A stretch of DNA of 64,000 bases from Vermamoeba vermiformis (lineage: Eukaryota > Tubulinea > Echinamoebida). A model generated the notes under the pieces. It was given only the letters and a program-made list of their open reading frames with translations. It was not told the DNA's origin and made no database searches. Numbering within the stretch: position 1 is the stretch's first letter; each line of letters opens with the position of its first letter. The stretch is taken from assembly GCA_045837725.1 (NCBI GenBank), contig JBEWZL010000251.1, positions 18,723 through 82,722 of the forward strand, given 5' to 3'. The position numbers and the translations under genes are program-made. This document shows positions 52,112-62,429 of this stretch, piece by piece.

Positions 52112-54070
52112 TTATAGATCGTGGTTCTCAAATTCGAGCGAGTAGATCGGGTGGATCTTGTCTACTGGTACTTGCATATCATGGCAGTAACCAGTGTGAA
52201 TATCGTAGACCCATCCGTGAATACTAACAATAAGACCATATTAGGGAACAATATCTTAAAGCTATTTTTAGCGCTATTTACCGAGGCAATTGTTCTTGGC
52301 CCTTTGCTTTTGCAGATGCCCAAGCTTTTTGTATAAGAGACGTCTCAGTCAAGCGGAACACTGTCAAATATTAGTTAAGATATCATATGTATGTATAATA
52401 AGGTATTGTTTACCTTGCTCTTGAACGTTCAATTCGACCAATCGTCGTTCACGTGCAACGGGATCAGTAATTGGATCTAATTCAGCGCTGTACTTGGCGT
52501 AGGTATCTTTAATATGGCGCAACCATTTGTTGATAAGACCATTGTACTAGAATAATAAATTAGCACTCTATATGAATAAACTTTTGTGTTTAGAAAAAAA
52601 AATAGATCCGTTACACGAGGTAACCAGAGCCAATTTGCGTCGATAGTTATGCATAGTAGATACAATATGATATAGTTTAATAATATAGACTCTTACAGCG
52701 TGAGTCAATGAGTGTCTAACACCACCACAGTTGTAATGACCGCAAACAATAATATCGTGGACCTATTTGAAATACAATTAATATTATTATATGAATAGTA
52801 TGCATATAACACATACTTTCAATGTCTCGACGGCATATTGAAGCACAGTCATCAAGTTCATGTCGGTATGGATCACCAGATTTGCTACATTTCTGTGCTC
52901 GAAAATATCACCAGGACGAGTACCAGTGACTGCAGTCGGTGGAATTCTGCTATCAGAACAACCAATCCATAATACTTTTGGGATTTGAATGTGGCTCAAT
53001 CGCTCGAAGAAATACGGATCTTCATTCAAACGATCCGCAACCCAGCGTTTGTTATTGGCAAGGAGCTTTTCGTAGCCTATTTAATATCGATAAATTAGTA
53101 TGCCATACTTTGCACCGATATTTGCACGAGAGAAGCTTCTACTGTCACTGAAAATTTGCTTCTAGAAGATCGGATCCAGCTCACATTTCGAGTGTAATAA
53201 AAACACGACATTAATTTTAAATTATTATTTTATAATCACCTTTTTGCTTCGTAAGATCAACGGTCTTCTCGGCATTCACTTGTTGGAAGACTGCCTGTAA
53301 AAATAAAAGATGAAATTCCCGTTCATTGTGTTTTTCTGAGATTAAAAGTAATAGAAGATGCATTATAATAATTTCACTATGTTTAAGACGTAGTTTTTAA
53401 ATAAATTACGCTTGCGTAAAGCCAGCTGTGCGGTATAAGAAAAATTCACAAAGAAACGCGTTGAAGAGTCGATAATTTACTTCTTTAATCGGCGATCTAT
53501 CGATATCATATAGCGATATTATAACAGTTATTGAAGGAAAATAATATTCTTTAGTTCGCAGAGGCGAAGAAGCGCGATCCGCGAAGATCTTCCGAAAGAT
53601 CAATTAAAATAGACTTTTAGACCGCTTCGTTACGATGATCAAGCGGTGAATAATGATTGGATAGTAATTTAGATTATATCCTAGTGATTTTTTTCGAAAA
53701 TTTCAACGGTCAAGAAGAATGAGTTTGCGGATTGCAAAAACATATGCTTGAACGCTTATAAATTTGTAAAAAAATTTTCTTTATGGTCACTTACCGATAA
53801 CTTAAGCTTCTTAGGCTGAGGAAGCGCGGCCATCAATTTATCAGTGATAGTAGCGAGAATTCTAAGCTGCATCTCGCTCTTTGACCCAGTCTCGAGGCCC
53901 AACTCCTTGCAAAAGTGCGTCAATTGCTCTTCAGTAACAACTCCATTAGCGATGTCGTTCTTAGACTCTAAAAGCTGCTTGAAGAAGTCGTCGTGTGGTT
54001 CGTGGATGTGATCGTTGCCCTGATCGGTGTTATCAACATGAATTGAATCGACTTGGCTTACGGTGCTCAT
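52112..54070 (-). CDS. beta-class carbonic anhydrase with N-terminal extension
   Basis: Seven exons: 53795-54070, 53240-53294, 52817-53076, 52697-52762, 52414-52546, 52282-52360 and 52112-52223 (981 nt, 326 aa). It interconverts CO2 and bicarbonate. The zinc site of beta enzymes is complete: CSDSR in [14 protein letters not shown], and HYNC in [23 protein letters not shown] and [15 protein letters not shown] blocks lie in the right order. The core is about 220 residues. The first 95 residues are an acidic, hydrophilic extension ([18 protein letters not shown], then a helical [12 protein letters not shown] region) not seen in short bacterial enzymes and not an obvious mitochondrial presequence. 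Its start lies 188 bp from that of the repair-fusion gene on the other strand. Confidence 0.93.
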
Positions 54071-54258
54071 TATAATTATGTGGTTAAGTAGAGCCGTGGT
54101 CTTTTGCAAGGAGTGAATAATTTGAATGAAGGAACGCCCGAGAAAAAAGGTACACCAAACTTTTACGGAAATTTCGTGAGGACGCCGGTGGCCGCGTTCT
54201 TTTTTATTTCTAATTACTTGTAGAATACAACAATACCGCGAGTGCTAGGACAAGCAAC

Positions 54259-57200
54259 ATGGAAAAAGAAAAGGTAACACAGATTTGAAGCGACATAACG
54301 ACCGACAATCCGTTGCCGTTTTTTTGACATCACGAGTTATCATTTTACGTTTAGGCATTAATTACCATTTATTTTTTACTTACACGTTTGGAGGAGTGTT
54401 TGACAAATTGAGATCTAAATTGGAACGTAATTATTTAAAATTACACAGCCCTTATTTTAGCGTGCTTACTGCATAGATTATTGTAAAAATATCCAAATAA
54501 CGTGAAATATTTTTAGGTGCTTTTTATCCTTCGTGGTGTGTCTGGATCCGGCAAGTCAACTCTTGCTCGCGAATTGGCCGGAGAAAATGGCGTAGTATTG
54601 AGTACAGACGATTTTTTCATCAATCCAACTACTGGTGGATATGATTATAATACTCAAGCACTTCCCAAAGCCCACTATTGGAACCAAATCCGAACTAAAA
54701 TGGCAATGCAAAAATTAACAAGCCCTGTAGTCATTGATAATATGAATTTGACTGCATGGGATGCTCGACCATATATTATACTAGCATACGAATATGACTA
54801 CACACCTAAAATAGTTGAACCGCAAACGCCTTGGCGGATGGATCCCGAAGAACTTGCCAAAAAATCGAGTCACGTGACGAATGCAAATGCAATTAAACAA
54901 ATGCTAGGCAAGATGGAAGATTATAGTGTTGATGACGCTATTAAATCTAGCGCACCTGTTGGTCACGTGGAGTTAGACGACCGTGACAAAAAACGTGTCG
55001 AACAGCGACTTGTGACCGCTGAAGAAGAGAATCAAGATAAGAATATTAAGAACAATACTAACATGAAGACTGACGGTGCCGCTCACATCAAATCTAGTGG
55101 CTCATTGTTGGTTCAAGTCACCAAGAACGACGGCCAAAAACAGACTTTCAAGCCGGTCATCATCAAAAGTTCGGACTGGACTGCATTTTTGAAAGCAGCT
55201 TGCAACAAAATTAACGCAAAGTATACGCCGAAAGCACGTGTATTCACCGTCCGCGGCGAAGAAATTTCAAAAGTTGAAGATCTCGAACCGAACATCCAGC
55301 TAGTCGTTTCAGAGAAAGGTCTGGATTTTATTCCCATGGCGTTGAAAATGACCGCAGCAGAGCGACGAGAGGCAAAGATGAAAAAAGCATTGGAACAAAC
55401 GAATGAAATGTTGCACGCTATTTCAGTGAATGATAATAGTGACAATAAGAGCTATCAAGCCAAGCATAAAAACAACTCGCGTGGCTGGGAGAAGTTGCCG
55501 CTCGGAATTTCGGAGATTTTGGATGGATTTCTATATTTGGGCAATGTCCGTGATGCGCACTCGGAAGAACAGTTGCAACAGTTTGACATCAGTCACATTC
55601 TCAACATGTCAAATGACGCGTCAAATTCAAGCTTTGATTTTATCACTTACAAAAGAATTCCCATCGCCGACGATGAATTTCAAAATGTCACATCAGTGCT
55701 GGATCTTTGCATAGATTTTATCGATTCAGTGAAAGCCGCCAACGGTCGAGTACTCGTTCATTGCACAAAAGGCAAGAGCAGAAGTGCAACAGTGATCATG
55801 GCGTATTTATTGAAGAGTTACAAATTGACCTTGAAAGAAGCGTACCGATTGGTCAAATCGAAGCGCGATGAAGTTAGGCCCAATTCGAACTTCGTCAGAC
55901 AATTAATGCAAGTCGAAAAACAAATCAACGGTATTGGTAAGACATTTAAAACATGATAATATATAAGTACTATATTACAACTTTTTTTACGAAATTAGTT
56001 TCGATTTGGATCTGGATCACTTTTTCTAATTTCTTTTTTTGGCAATAGTGACACTGGATTGGGTGGACATCGAATCAGAGTACAAGTCAATTTTGGATTG
56101 GCTGCAGAAGAATTCAGTGCCCAACAAACAGCCAACACATTTCTGGTGGGAAGTGTTGTCCAAGTCCAAGTACCACATCCCGCAAGAAAAATTAGACGAA
56201 TTATTCGCGGAATTTGCAAGGTCAGCCGTGGTTAGAAAAGAGCCGTTGAAATTGGTGGAGCTGCGTGGACCTCAAACGTTCAAGTTGCATCTGGATCTCG
56301 ACGTTAAAATGGAAGAAAATTCGTGGAAAGAAATGGAGATTTTGGAAGCGTTCTTGCCCGAGATTATGAATGCGGTCAACACGAAATTTCCTAATATGGA
56401 AAGTTCATTCGTTTGCAGTGGACTTGTCGGACCATTTTACACATTAAGTAACCCCGACGTCAATTACAAGTATGGATATCATTTGGTTTGGCCAAATATA
56501 GTAATCAACGAGCAACAGCTCGCAGAATTTTTGCAAAGTTTAGCGAAGACCTTTGCGGCTATGCAAGAAACAAAAGAATACCCCGAAAACTTCCCAATGG
56601 ACGCCATAACAGCGAACAACACGTGGGAAGAGATATTTGATTACAGTTTGATTGAAAATGATAGCGGCATCAGAATGTTAGGCTCGCAAAAAGTATTTTC
56701 GTGCAAAGTTTGTCAGAAGAACGACGAGGCCAAGAAAAAAGCGAAAAATAACAAGGCTTCAAAGGTAGCCAACGAACCTTGCAAATTTTGCAATGATACT
56801 GGCATGTTGGATCCTAGGTACCTATATCATTTAATTTTATTACTCCGGATCTGACATTTTATTGAACAAGGGTCCACAAGTTCATGGGAGTCTACGATGC
56901 AAATGGCAAACTCAATGAAACCAAAACGAAACAATTGCTTGCTGCCGATGATATGAATGCCTTAGTAGAGAAATTATCGTTGTTGTCTATTCTCGATCGA
57001 ACCGTGGATCTGACGCGTAAGAGCACTTTGCGTACAAAAAATTTTCCTATGACAACGATCAAATACGATGAAATTTTATGCTCTGATAGTAGTTGTCGGG
57101 GGAACAATGTATTAATCATTTATATGGTATTGTAGCGAAGCCCAAGGCAGCCAAAAAGAAGCAAAGTGACGTCTTGGAAACGCAGTTATTTTTGCGAAGT

Positions 57201-58382
57201 GAAGGCGAAGAAGAGCTCAAAAACAAGTTCAAACTCAAAGTCTCGAGGCATCAAGAACACACCAACTTGCTGCAATTCTCTTACGGAAAAACTAGCGTAG
57301 ATTTCGCTCACCCAATCGTGCAAGAATGTCGTGGACTAATTTTAGACGCGCGAAATAATTGGAGCGTTGTCGCGTTCCCGTACACCAAGTTTTTTAATTG
57401 GGGCGAGGCACTTGGCACGGACATAGATTGGAACACTGCGTCAGTCACGGAAAAAATTGACGGAAGTTTGGCGATTATGTACTGGTACAAGGACAAGTGG
57501 CACGTGGCTTCCAGCGCGACAGCAGACGGAGCAGCAGTTCTCGGAAAAGATTTAATCTTTGCAGATCTTTTCTGGGAGATTTGGAACAAGAACGAGTACA
57601 AATTGCCCGAAGAAACTCATTGCACATTTATGTTCGAAATATTTTCAGCGCGGTGCCCCGTCGTAGTCAAAACTGATCGAGAGTCCATCATTTTGCACGG
57701 AGTTCGCGACAACAAAACTTTCGGAGAATTAGAGCCAAAGCCTATTGCGGAGAAATACTCCTGGGAATGCGCCCAGGCATTTGAATTTTCATCTTTGCAA
57801 CAAGTCTTGGAGGCTTCAAAGCGATTAAATCCAGCGCAACAAGAGGGCTTTGTGGTGCGAGACAGCGAATTTAATCGCATCAAAGTGAAATCTCCGCAAT
57901 ACGTGGCACTCGCGCATTTAAATTTCAGCGGCAGCATCAGTCTTAATGCGCGACACATGCTGCAGATTGTCGTCAAGAACGAAGGATCGGAGTTTTTAGT
58001 GCACTTTCCTCATTTCAAGCAGTTATATCAATTAGTTCAAACAGCGCTGAATAATTTAATCAACAAATTGGATCGAGCATTGGATCCGAACAACGAAAAC
58101 GAGAATGACGAGGTGAATTCAATGGCATTTGATAGACTATTAAATGAGATGAAGCAGCGACAAGTCGAAGATGTCAGAGAGTTTTTGTCAGAGTATGAAG
58201 ATCTCGATCTGATTTTTGGATTATTGGATATTGGTTTAGAAGCGAATTCAGACGATGAGAATAAGCACTCGCATTATATCAAGCCCTCACAGAATGCGGT
58301 AAAAGGCCAAAAAATCTCGAAGAAGGAGAAGACACAGCTGAAACGAGACAGGCAAAGAAAAGGCGCGAATAAATTTGAATAG
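54259..58382 (+). CDS. nucleic-acid repair fusion: P-loop kinase, doublecortin-like, DSP phosphatase, AEP primase, RNA ligase
   Basis: Five exons: 54259-54273, 54517-55936, 56049-56817, 56871-57088 and 57136-58382 (3669 nt, 1222 aa, in frame throughout). Modules in order: (1) AAA_33/polynucleotide-kinase-like P-loop, GVSGSGKST at residues 12-20, then LSTDDFF; (2) doublecortin-like beta-grasp at about 200-275, RVFTVRGEEISKVEDLE; (3) dual-specificity phosphatase at about 325-470 with active site VHCTKGKSRSAT; (4) archaeo-eukaryotic primase at about 480-730, HLDLDVK (catalytic Asp pair), YGYHLVWPNI, GIRMLGSQK, and a CKVC/CKFC zinc knuckle; (5) T4-Rnl1-like ligase at about 808-1222, RGLIL, nucleotidyl Lys in TEKIDGSLA (about 913), FEIFSARCPVVV, EGFVVRD and RIKVKS. 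The primase exon has no ATG at its start and its acceptor joins exon 2 in frame, so one polypeptide is favoured over two genes. Confidence 0.85.
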
Positions 58383-58569
58383 TTGGTTGACATTCAATCA
58401 GACTATTATTTTGTAATGCATTCTGTTTTGATACTAGAACCATTACCGTGTTGTTGATTAGTATCAAAGCACTGACTAACATGCGTTGTTTTGTTCAATT
58501 ACAGGGCGTCAGATTTTGTAATTTCCATGGATGATTATGGTACAATTGGAAATTTATTATTGTCTTGTT

Positions 58570-59438
58570 CTAATCTTTTTTGTTACTTTTCATTTGTTTT
58601 AATTTCTCGACGACCTCATCGTACGTCACAAAGAAGTTGTTGTAGATCCATTTGCGGGCTGCCTCGCACGTCAGTTCTTTCGACATGCAGTGCATATGCA
58701 AATGATAGACTTCGTATATAAAAGTTAGTATTAATAAACCGCATAAAATAGTCTTATTAAGGTACCTGTATTGAACGGTGGCATTACAAAGCCGAATCTG
58801 AAAACGATGTTAGAACTGACACCATGATAGGAAGATTATATTATCGTGAATATAGATATTATATTATACGCAATGATTTTAATAATTTTTTAGCGGCATT
58901 GCGTTTGCCTGAACGGATCTACTGACCAAAAAATTGGTACTTACTGACATGTATTTTCTTCGATGTTATTCTCGGCTAAGACTGTTCTAAATCCAGCCAT
59001 CATATCATTTACTAAATAAGGTCATTATTATCGTTGCTATTGAGCGATGATAAAACTTACGTAAAGGCAGATCCTCTGGTGTTAGTGCGTGCACGTCGCG
59101 AATAGACTTCTTAGGCAGTGCTAAATAATGATGGAGAGCTGCAGGATATTCATCTTTTATAATTACGTAATTATCTTGCTGTGAAAATTAATTATTAAAT
59201 TTTTATTATTGAATTATCTGATTTTAAAATTCATGTAGGCTTATGAACTAACGATTTTTTGTGACAATTAATATTAAATTAATCAAACCTTCAAGGCGTA
59301 CTGCGCTTGCTCATCCTGTTCAAGTGCAATCCGTAAAAATTGTTGGGCCAATTTGGTACCTTTAGCATTTTTAGCTGAAATTATGGTACCTATTACTGCT
59401 GATATTACACCAAGGACTATTAATATTGTTGTGAACAT
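58570..59438 (-). CDS. HIT-family (histidine triad) hydrolase with N-terminal membrane helix
   Basis: ATG 59436-59438 to TAG 58570-58572, about five exons. The N terminus is a membrane segment (MFTTILIVLGVISAVIGTII). The HIT domain runs NYVIIKDEYPAALHHYLALP, a helix EDLPLVNDMMAGF, FGFVMPPFNT and the histidine triad YHLHMHCMS. A C-terminal helix follows (EAARKWIYNNFFVTYDEVV). The arrangement is closest to HINT3/aprataxin-type HIT proteins, which hydrolyse AMP-lysine or related adenylates. Membrane anchoring is uncommon for the family. The first intron seems to use a GTTTGA donor, so that junction is less sure. Its neighbour on the other side is the ligase fusion (tail to tail, 187 bp apart). 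An adenylate hydrolase beside an adenylating ligase is suggestive but may be chance. Confidence 0.8.
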
Positions 59439-59562
59439 TATTTGTGTTTGTGTTCTTCTTTGCCGTTAAAAAAAATGATTAATTTATTTTTCTGACGCAC
59501 GCGCAGGAGCGACATAATTCACTGCCTATTGTACAATTATAGTCGTGTATTGTATTATAGAT

Positions 59563-60303
59563 ATGAGTAGGCTACGCAGAGATTCAAGTTTTGTTTCAGA
59601 ACAAGAGTTAGATCTAGAGGCATCAGCCTCGTTGCTTAAAAGATCGACTGGACGTAGAACTATTAAGAAAATAATACAAGAATACGGATATAAACGATTA
59701 GCGATTGATATACTGATTTTTTGTGCTAAACTCGCTGTGTTAATTGGATTAGCCAAACTGATCAGCTACGGTAAGCGATAAATATTAATTTTAAAATATT
59801 GTATATATTTTTTCGTAATTAATCAAGCATTTTACAGTGTTTATGTTGAAGTATTGCGATTTCATATTCAGATGCGGTTGCACGTGGGCTTGGGCAGGAG
59901 CTGCCTCAAAATGTAACATACATAATCCCGATGGTAAGTAATTTTGATTATAGGTCGACTAATATGGACATCGCTGGAGGGGATCCGCGTCAAAATGTCA
60001 TTTTTATTATGCTTTTGTTAACTTATTTTTATGCGGATCTGGCAAATTAAACTAAATAATTTTTAATTAGGCCCTCATTGTCCATGGTGCGCAGCTTCAT
60101 TTCCAGCGACTTTAGCTATCGGACCGTTAACTCAAGCCTCGTTAATTATCTCTTACTTCCTGTTCGAGTGGTTCAAGTGGCCGCACTTTAGACGTGTTTG
60201 GCTCAAATTATTGTTGGCTATTGCGTCATTTTTTGGCGTAGGATTAATTAGCGCGCTAATATTCAAATTGGCGACCAATTATCCTTACTTCCTTGTACAG
60301 TAA
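59563..60303 (+). CDS. Cys-rich multi-pass membrane protein, tandem copy A
   Basis: Exons 59563-59770, 59838-59933 and 60071-60303 (537 nt, 178 aa). It has a hydrophilic, acidic-then-basic N terminus (SEQELDLEASASLLKRS), a conserved block YGYKRLAIDILIFCAKLAVL as first membrane helix, and a Cys-rich loop (FRCGCTW, SKCNIHNPDGPHCPWCAA). Two or three more hydrophobic segments follow (LAIGPLTQASLIISYFLFEW, LLAIASFFGVGLISALIF), and it ends NYPYFLVQ. The paired Cys/His loop looks able to bind a metal or form disulfides. I know no family. It is paired with copy B just downstream, on the same strand and with identical exon lengths. Confidence 0.75.
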
Positions 60304-60498
60304 ATTTATTTTAAAGCGGTACCTGCAATAATATTATAGTATTTATTCATATTGTGTTACTTTTAGCAAAAAATTTTATACTCTGGTGTCGCGGCAGTTA
60401 AGTCAAGATCCAATTAAGCCACGACTCTTGATAAAACAGTTAAAAATTGCCGTTATACAGAATATTCTTATATGCCCGTATTGGCACTATAATAAACG

Positions 60499-61199
60499 AT
60501 GTCTGGGAGGATCAAAGACGGATCTATCTACTACAGATCCCAAGAAATGGATCTCGAAGCCAAACCATTTCTCAGTCAGACAACTACACATCGGACATTA
60601 AAAGAACGGTTCAAAGCATATGGATACAAAAGAATAGCGTTAGACGCGCTAATATTCGTGATTAAGTTAGGCGTTTTAATTGGGTTAGCTGAGCTGATCG
60701 CTTATGGTCAGTACAAAAATTAGAAAAATATTCCTAATTATTATTTCAAGACTAATACTAATAATCTATAGTATTTATGACGAAATACTGCGGTTTTCTT
60801 TTCAGATGTGGGTGTACGTGGAGTTTTGCCGGTGGATCCTCGAAATGCAACATTCACAATCCCCATGGTATGTCCGCGACATTGATATCGCCAATGATAA
60901 TAATAATATTAGTAAATCATTTGTACTATTTTCGAGGTCAGATCCGATCTCACATTTCTAAAAAAGGTCCGCATTGCCCGTGGTGCGCCGCGAAATTTCC
61001 TGCAACTCTCGCAATCGCTCCTTTAGCCAAAGCGACGCTAATAGTGACGTACTTTCTGTTTGAATGGTTCAAATGGCCGCATTTCAGGCGGATTTGGCTT
61101 AAACTACTGATTAGCATCGCTTCGTTTTTTATTTATGGATTCTTTAGCGCTGCAATATTTAAAATTGCAACGGGTTATCCTTACTTTCTTGTAGATTAG
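60499..61199 (+). CDS. Cys-rich multi-pass membrane protein, tandem copy B
   Basis: Exons 60499-60706, 60772-60867 and 60967-61199: 208, 96 and 233 nt, the same three lengths as copy A, again 178 aa. The membrane helices and the loop FRCGCTW / SKCNIHNPHGPHCPWCAAKFPATLAI are well kept, as is the C terminus (EWFKWPHFRRIWLKLL to YPYFLVD). The N-terminal 35 residues differ most (RIKDGSIYYRSQEMDLEAKP). The second intron donor is GTATGT and the first is GTCAGT, where copy A has GTAAG at both. It is a recent tandem duplicate under constraint for the loop and helices. Confidence 0.75.
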
Positions 61200-61219
61200 G
61201 AAGCTCTAATTAAAGTTTA

Positions 61220-62124
61220 TTACAGATCATGGGTGGTCAGGTAGTCAATTATTTCAACTCGATTTAAATCCCTTGCGCTCGACCAAATCTTTTTTAAAGA
61301 GAATCCAGCTTCGTGAAAGAACTTAATACAATCCAAATTATTCGCTGCAACTGCGATGTTTATACAGCCAGGATTATGTGGACCTAAAGAATTAGCGCTG
61401 TTAGGGACCAACTTTGAATGGTAATTGTCACTTACAGCCGTTTTTATGCAAGTATTTGAGCATGTCTATGTTTCCTACTTGGACAGCAATATCGAATGTT
61501 AAGGGAGACCAAGGACACCCTTGGTCGCGTGCGTAGTTCAAGCACGCAAAAGATCCGGATCGAACCGCGCTGTCGCAAATTTGGGAATTATTCCACGGTG
61601 CTTTCTTTTCATGCAAATACTTTAAACATTCTAATTGTCCCCTAATAAGTAGAATCATAAGTTAATTGGGTTGCATAATAAGTTTAGACAGATCTTAAAA
61701 GAAATAAATTGAATTATACTTTCGCCTGAACAATTAAATGGATCATATTCATAATTAGCATAACTTACCCTAACGCAGCATAACTACAACAAGTCTTGCT
61801 CCAAAAGCAGCCGAGTTCATAAAAATACTTCAAAACTGAAATACTGCCAGCATAGGCGTGCCAGTCTATCAGCCTATCAATAGGCACTGTGTATATATCG
61901 TTGACTTCGGAATATTCGTCGATAACTTCGCGGTAAAAGCGAGAGACCAAACGAAACAGAGGAATCACCATTTGATTATTCGTTCCCAAATAGTCCAATA
62001 TTTGCCATAATATTTCTGCTGGTAAAGGATGCTCGATATAATCATCTCCTAATTTAATAATTAATTTTATTATTTACAAGCGCTGGATGTGAAATTTAAT
62101 GTCAAAAATATCCTTACGTTCCAT
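61220..62124 (-). CDS. F-box and ankyrin-like repeat protein
   Basis: Four exons: 62118-62124 (7 nt, ATGGAAC), 61769-62048, 61436-61641 and 61220-61383 (657 nt, 218 aa). The F-box is HPLPAEILWQILDYLGTNNQ, then FRLVSRFYREVIDEY. Five or so degenerate ankyrin units follow, of the type common in giant viruses and their amoebal hosts: SVLKYFYELGCFWSKTCC, LECLKYLHEKKAPWNNSQ, CLNYARDQGCPWSPLTFD, NIDMLKYLHKNGCK and CIKFFHEAGF. The whole chain is short for the family. It is likely an SCF adaptor with an unknown target; direct kinship with viral genes is possible but not shown here. Confidence 0.82.
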
Positions 62125-62429
62125 CGGATTGATAAGGCGGTGTAATAAACGCAATATTATCTATTCGCTTGAGCTGTGGTCATAGCATAGTTATTTGAGC
62201 TGTTGTTATCAGCTTTGACGTTCGCAAAATTTTAGTTTTGAGCCGAAACAGTTTTTATTTGAAGCGGGCCAACAAGCGTTCAAAACAGCTTGCCTTGGCT
62301 ACTTGTATATAAAGCAGGTATACCTCAGCGGTTCACATTAATAAATGCAGTAATATTACTTCGGTTTGACAGCCAGTTCACATGCACATTAAAATTACTT
62401 CCCTGACAGGAGCTCCTCCATAAATCAAT
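62125..62429. other. divergent promoter spacer, F-box/ankyrin gene and S74 gene
   Basis: 305 bp between two divergent starts. TATATAAA at 62306-62313 lies about 117 bp upstream of the ATG at 62430 and could serve the plus-strand gene. Confidence 0.4.
62306..62313 (+). promoter_or_regulatory. possible TATA box of the S74/MYRF-like gene
   Basis: TATATAAA in the divergent spacer, on the strand of and upstream of the gene at 62430. Assigned by motif and position only. Confidence 0.35.

Noticed and set aside
61220-62124. recent gene capture from a giant virus
   Set aside because: The repeats resemble those of mimivirus-type proteins, but the gene has normal host introns and the family is common in amoebae, so transfer is not shown.
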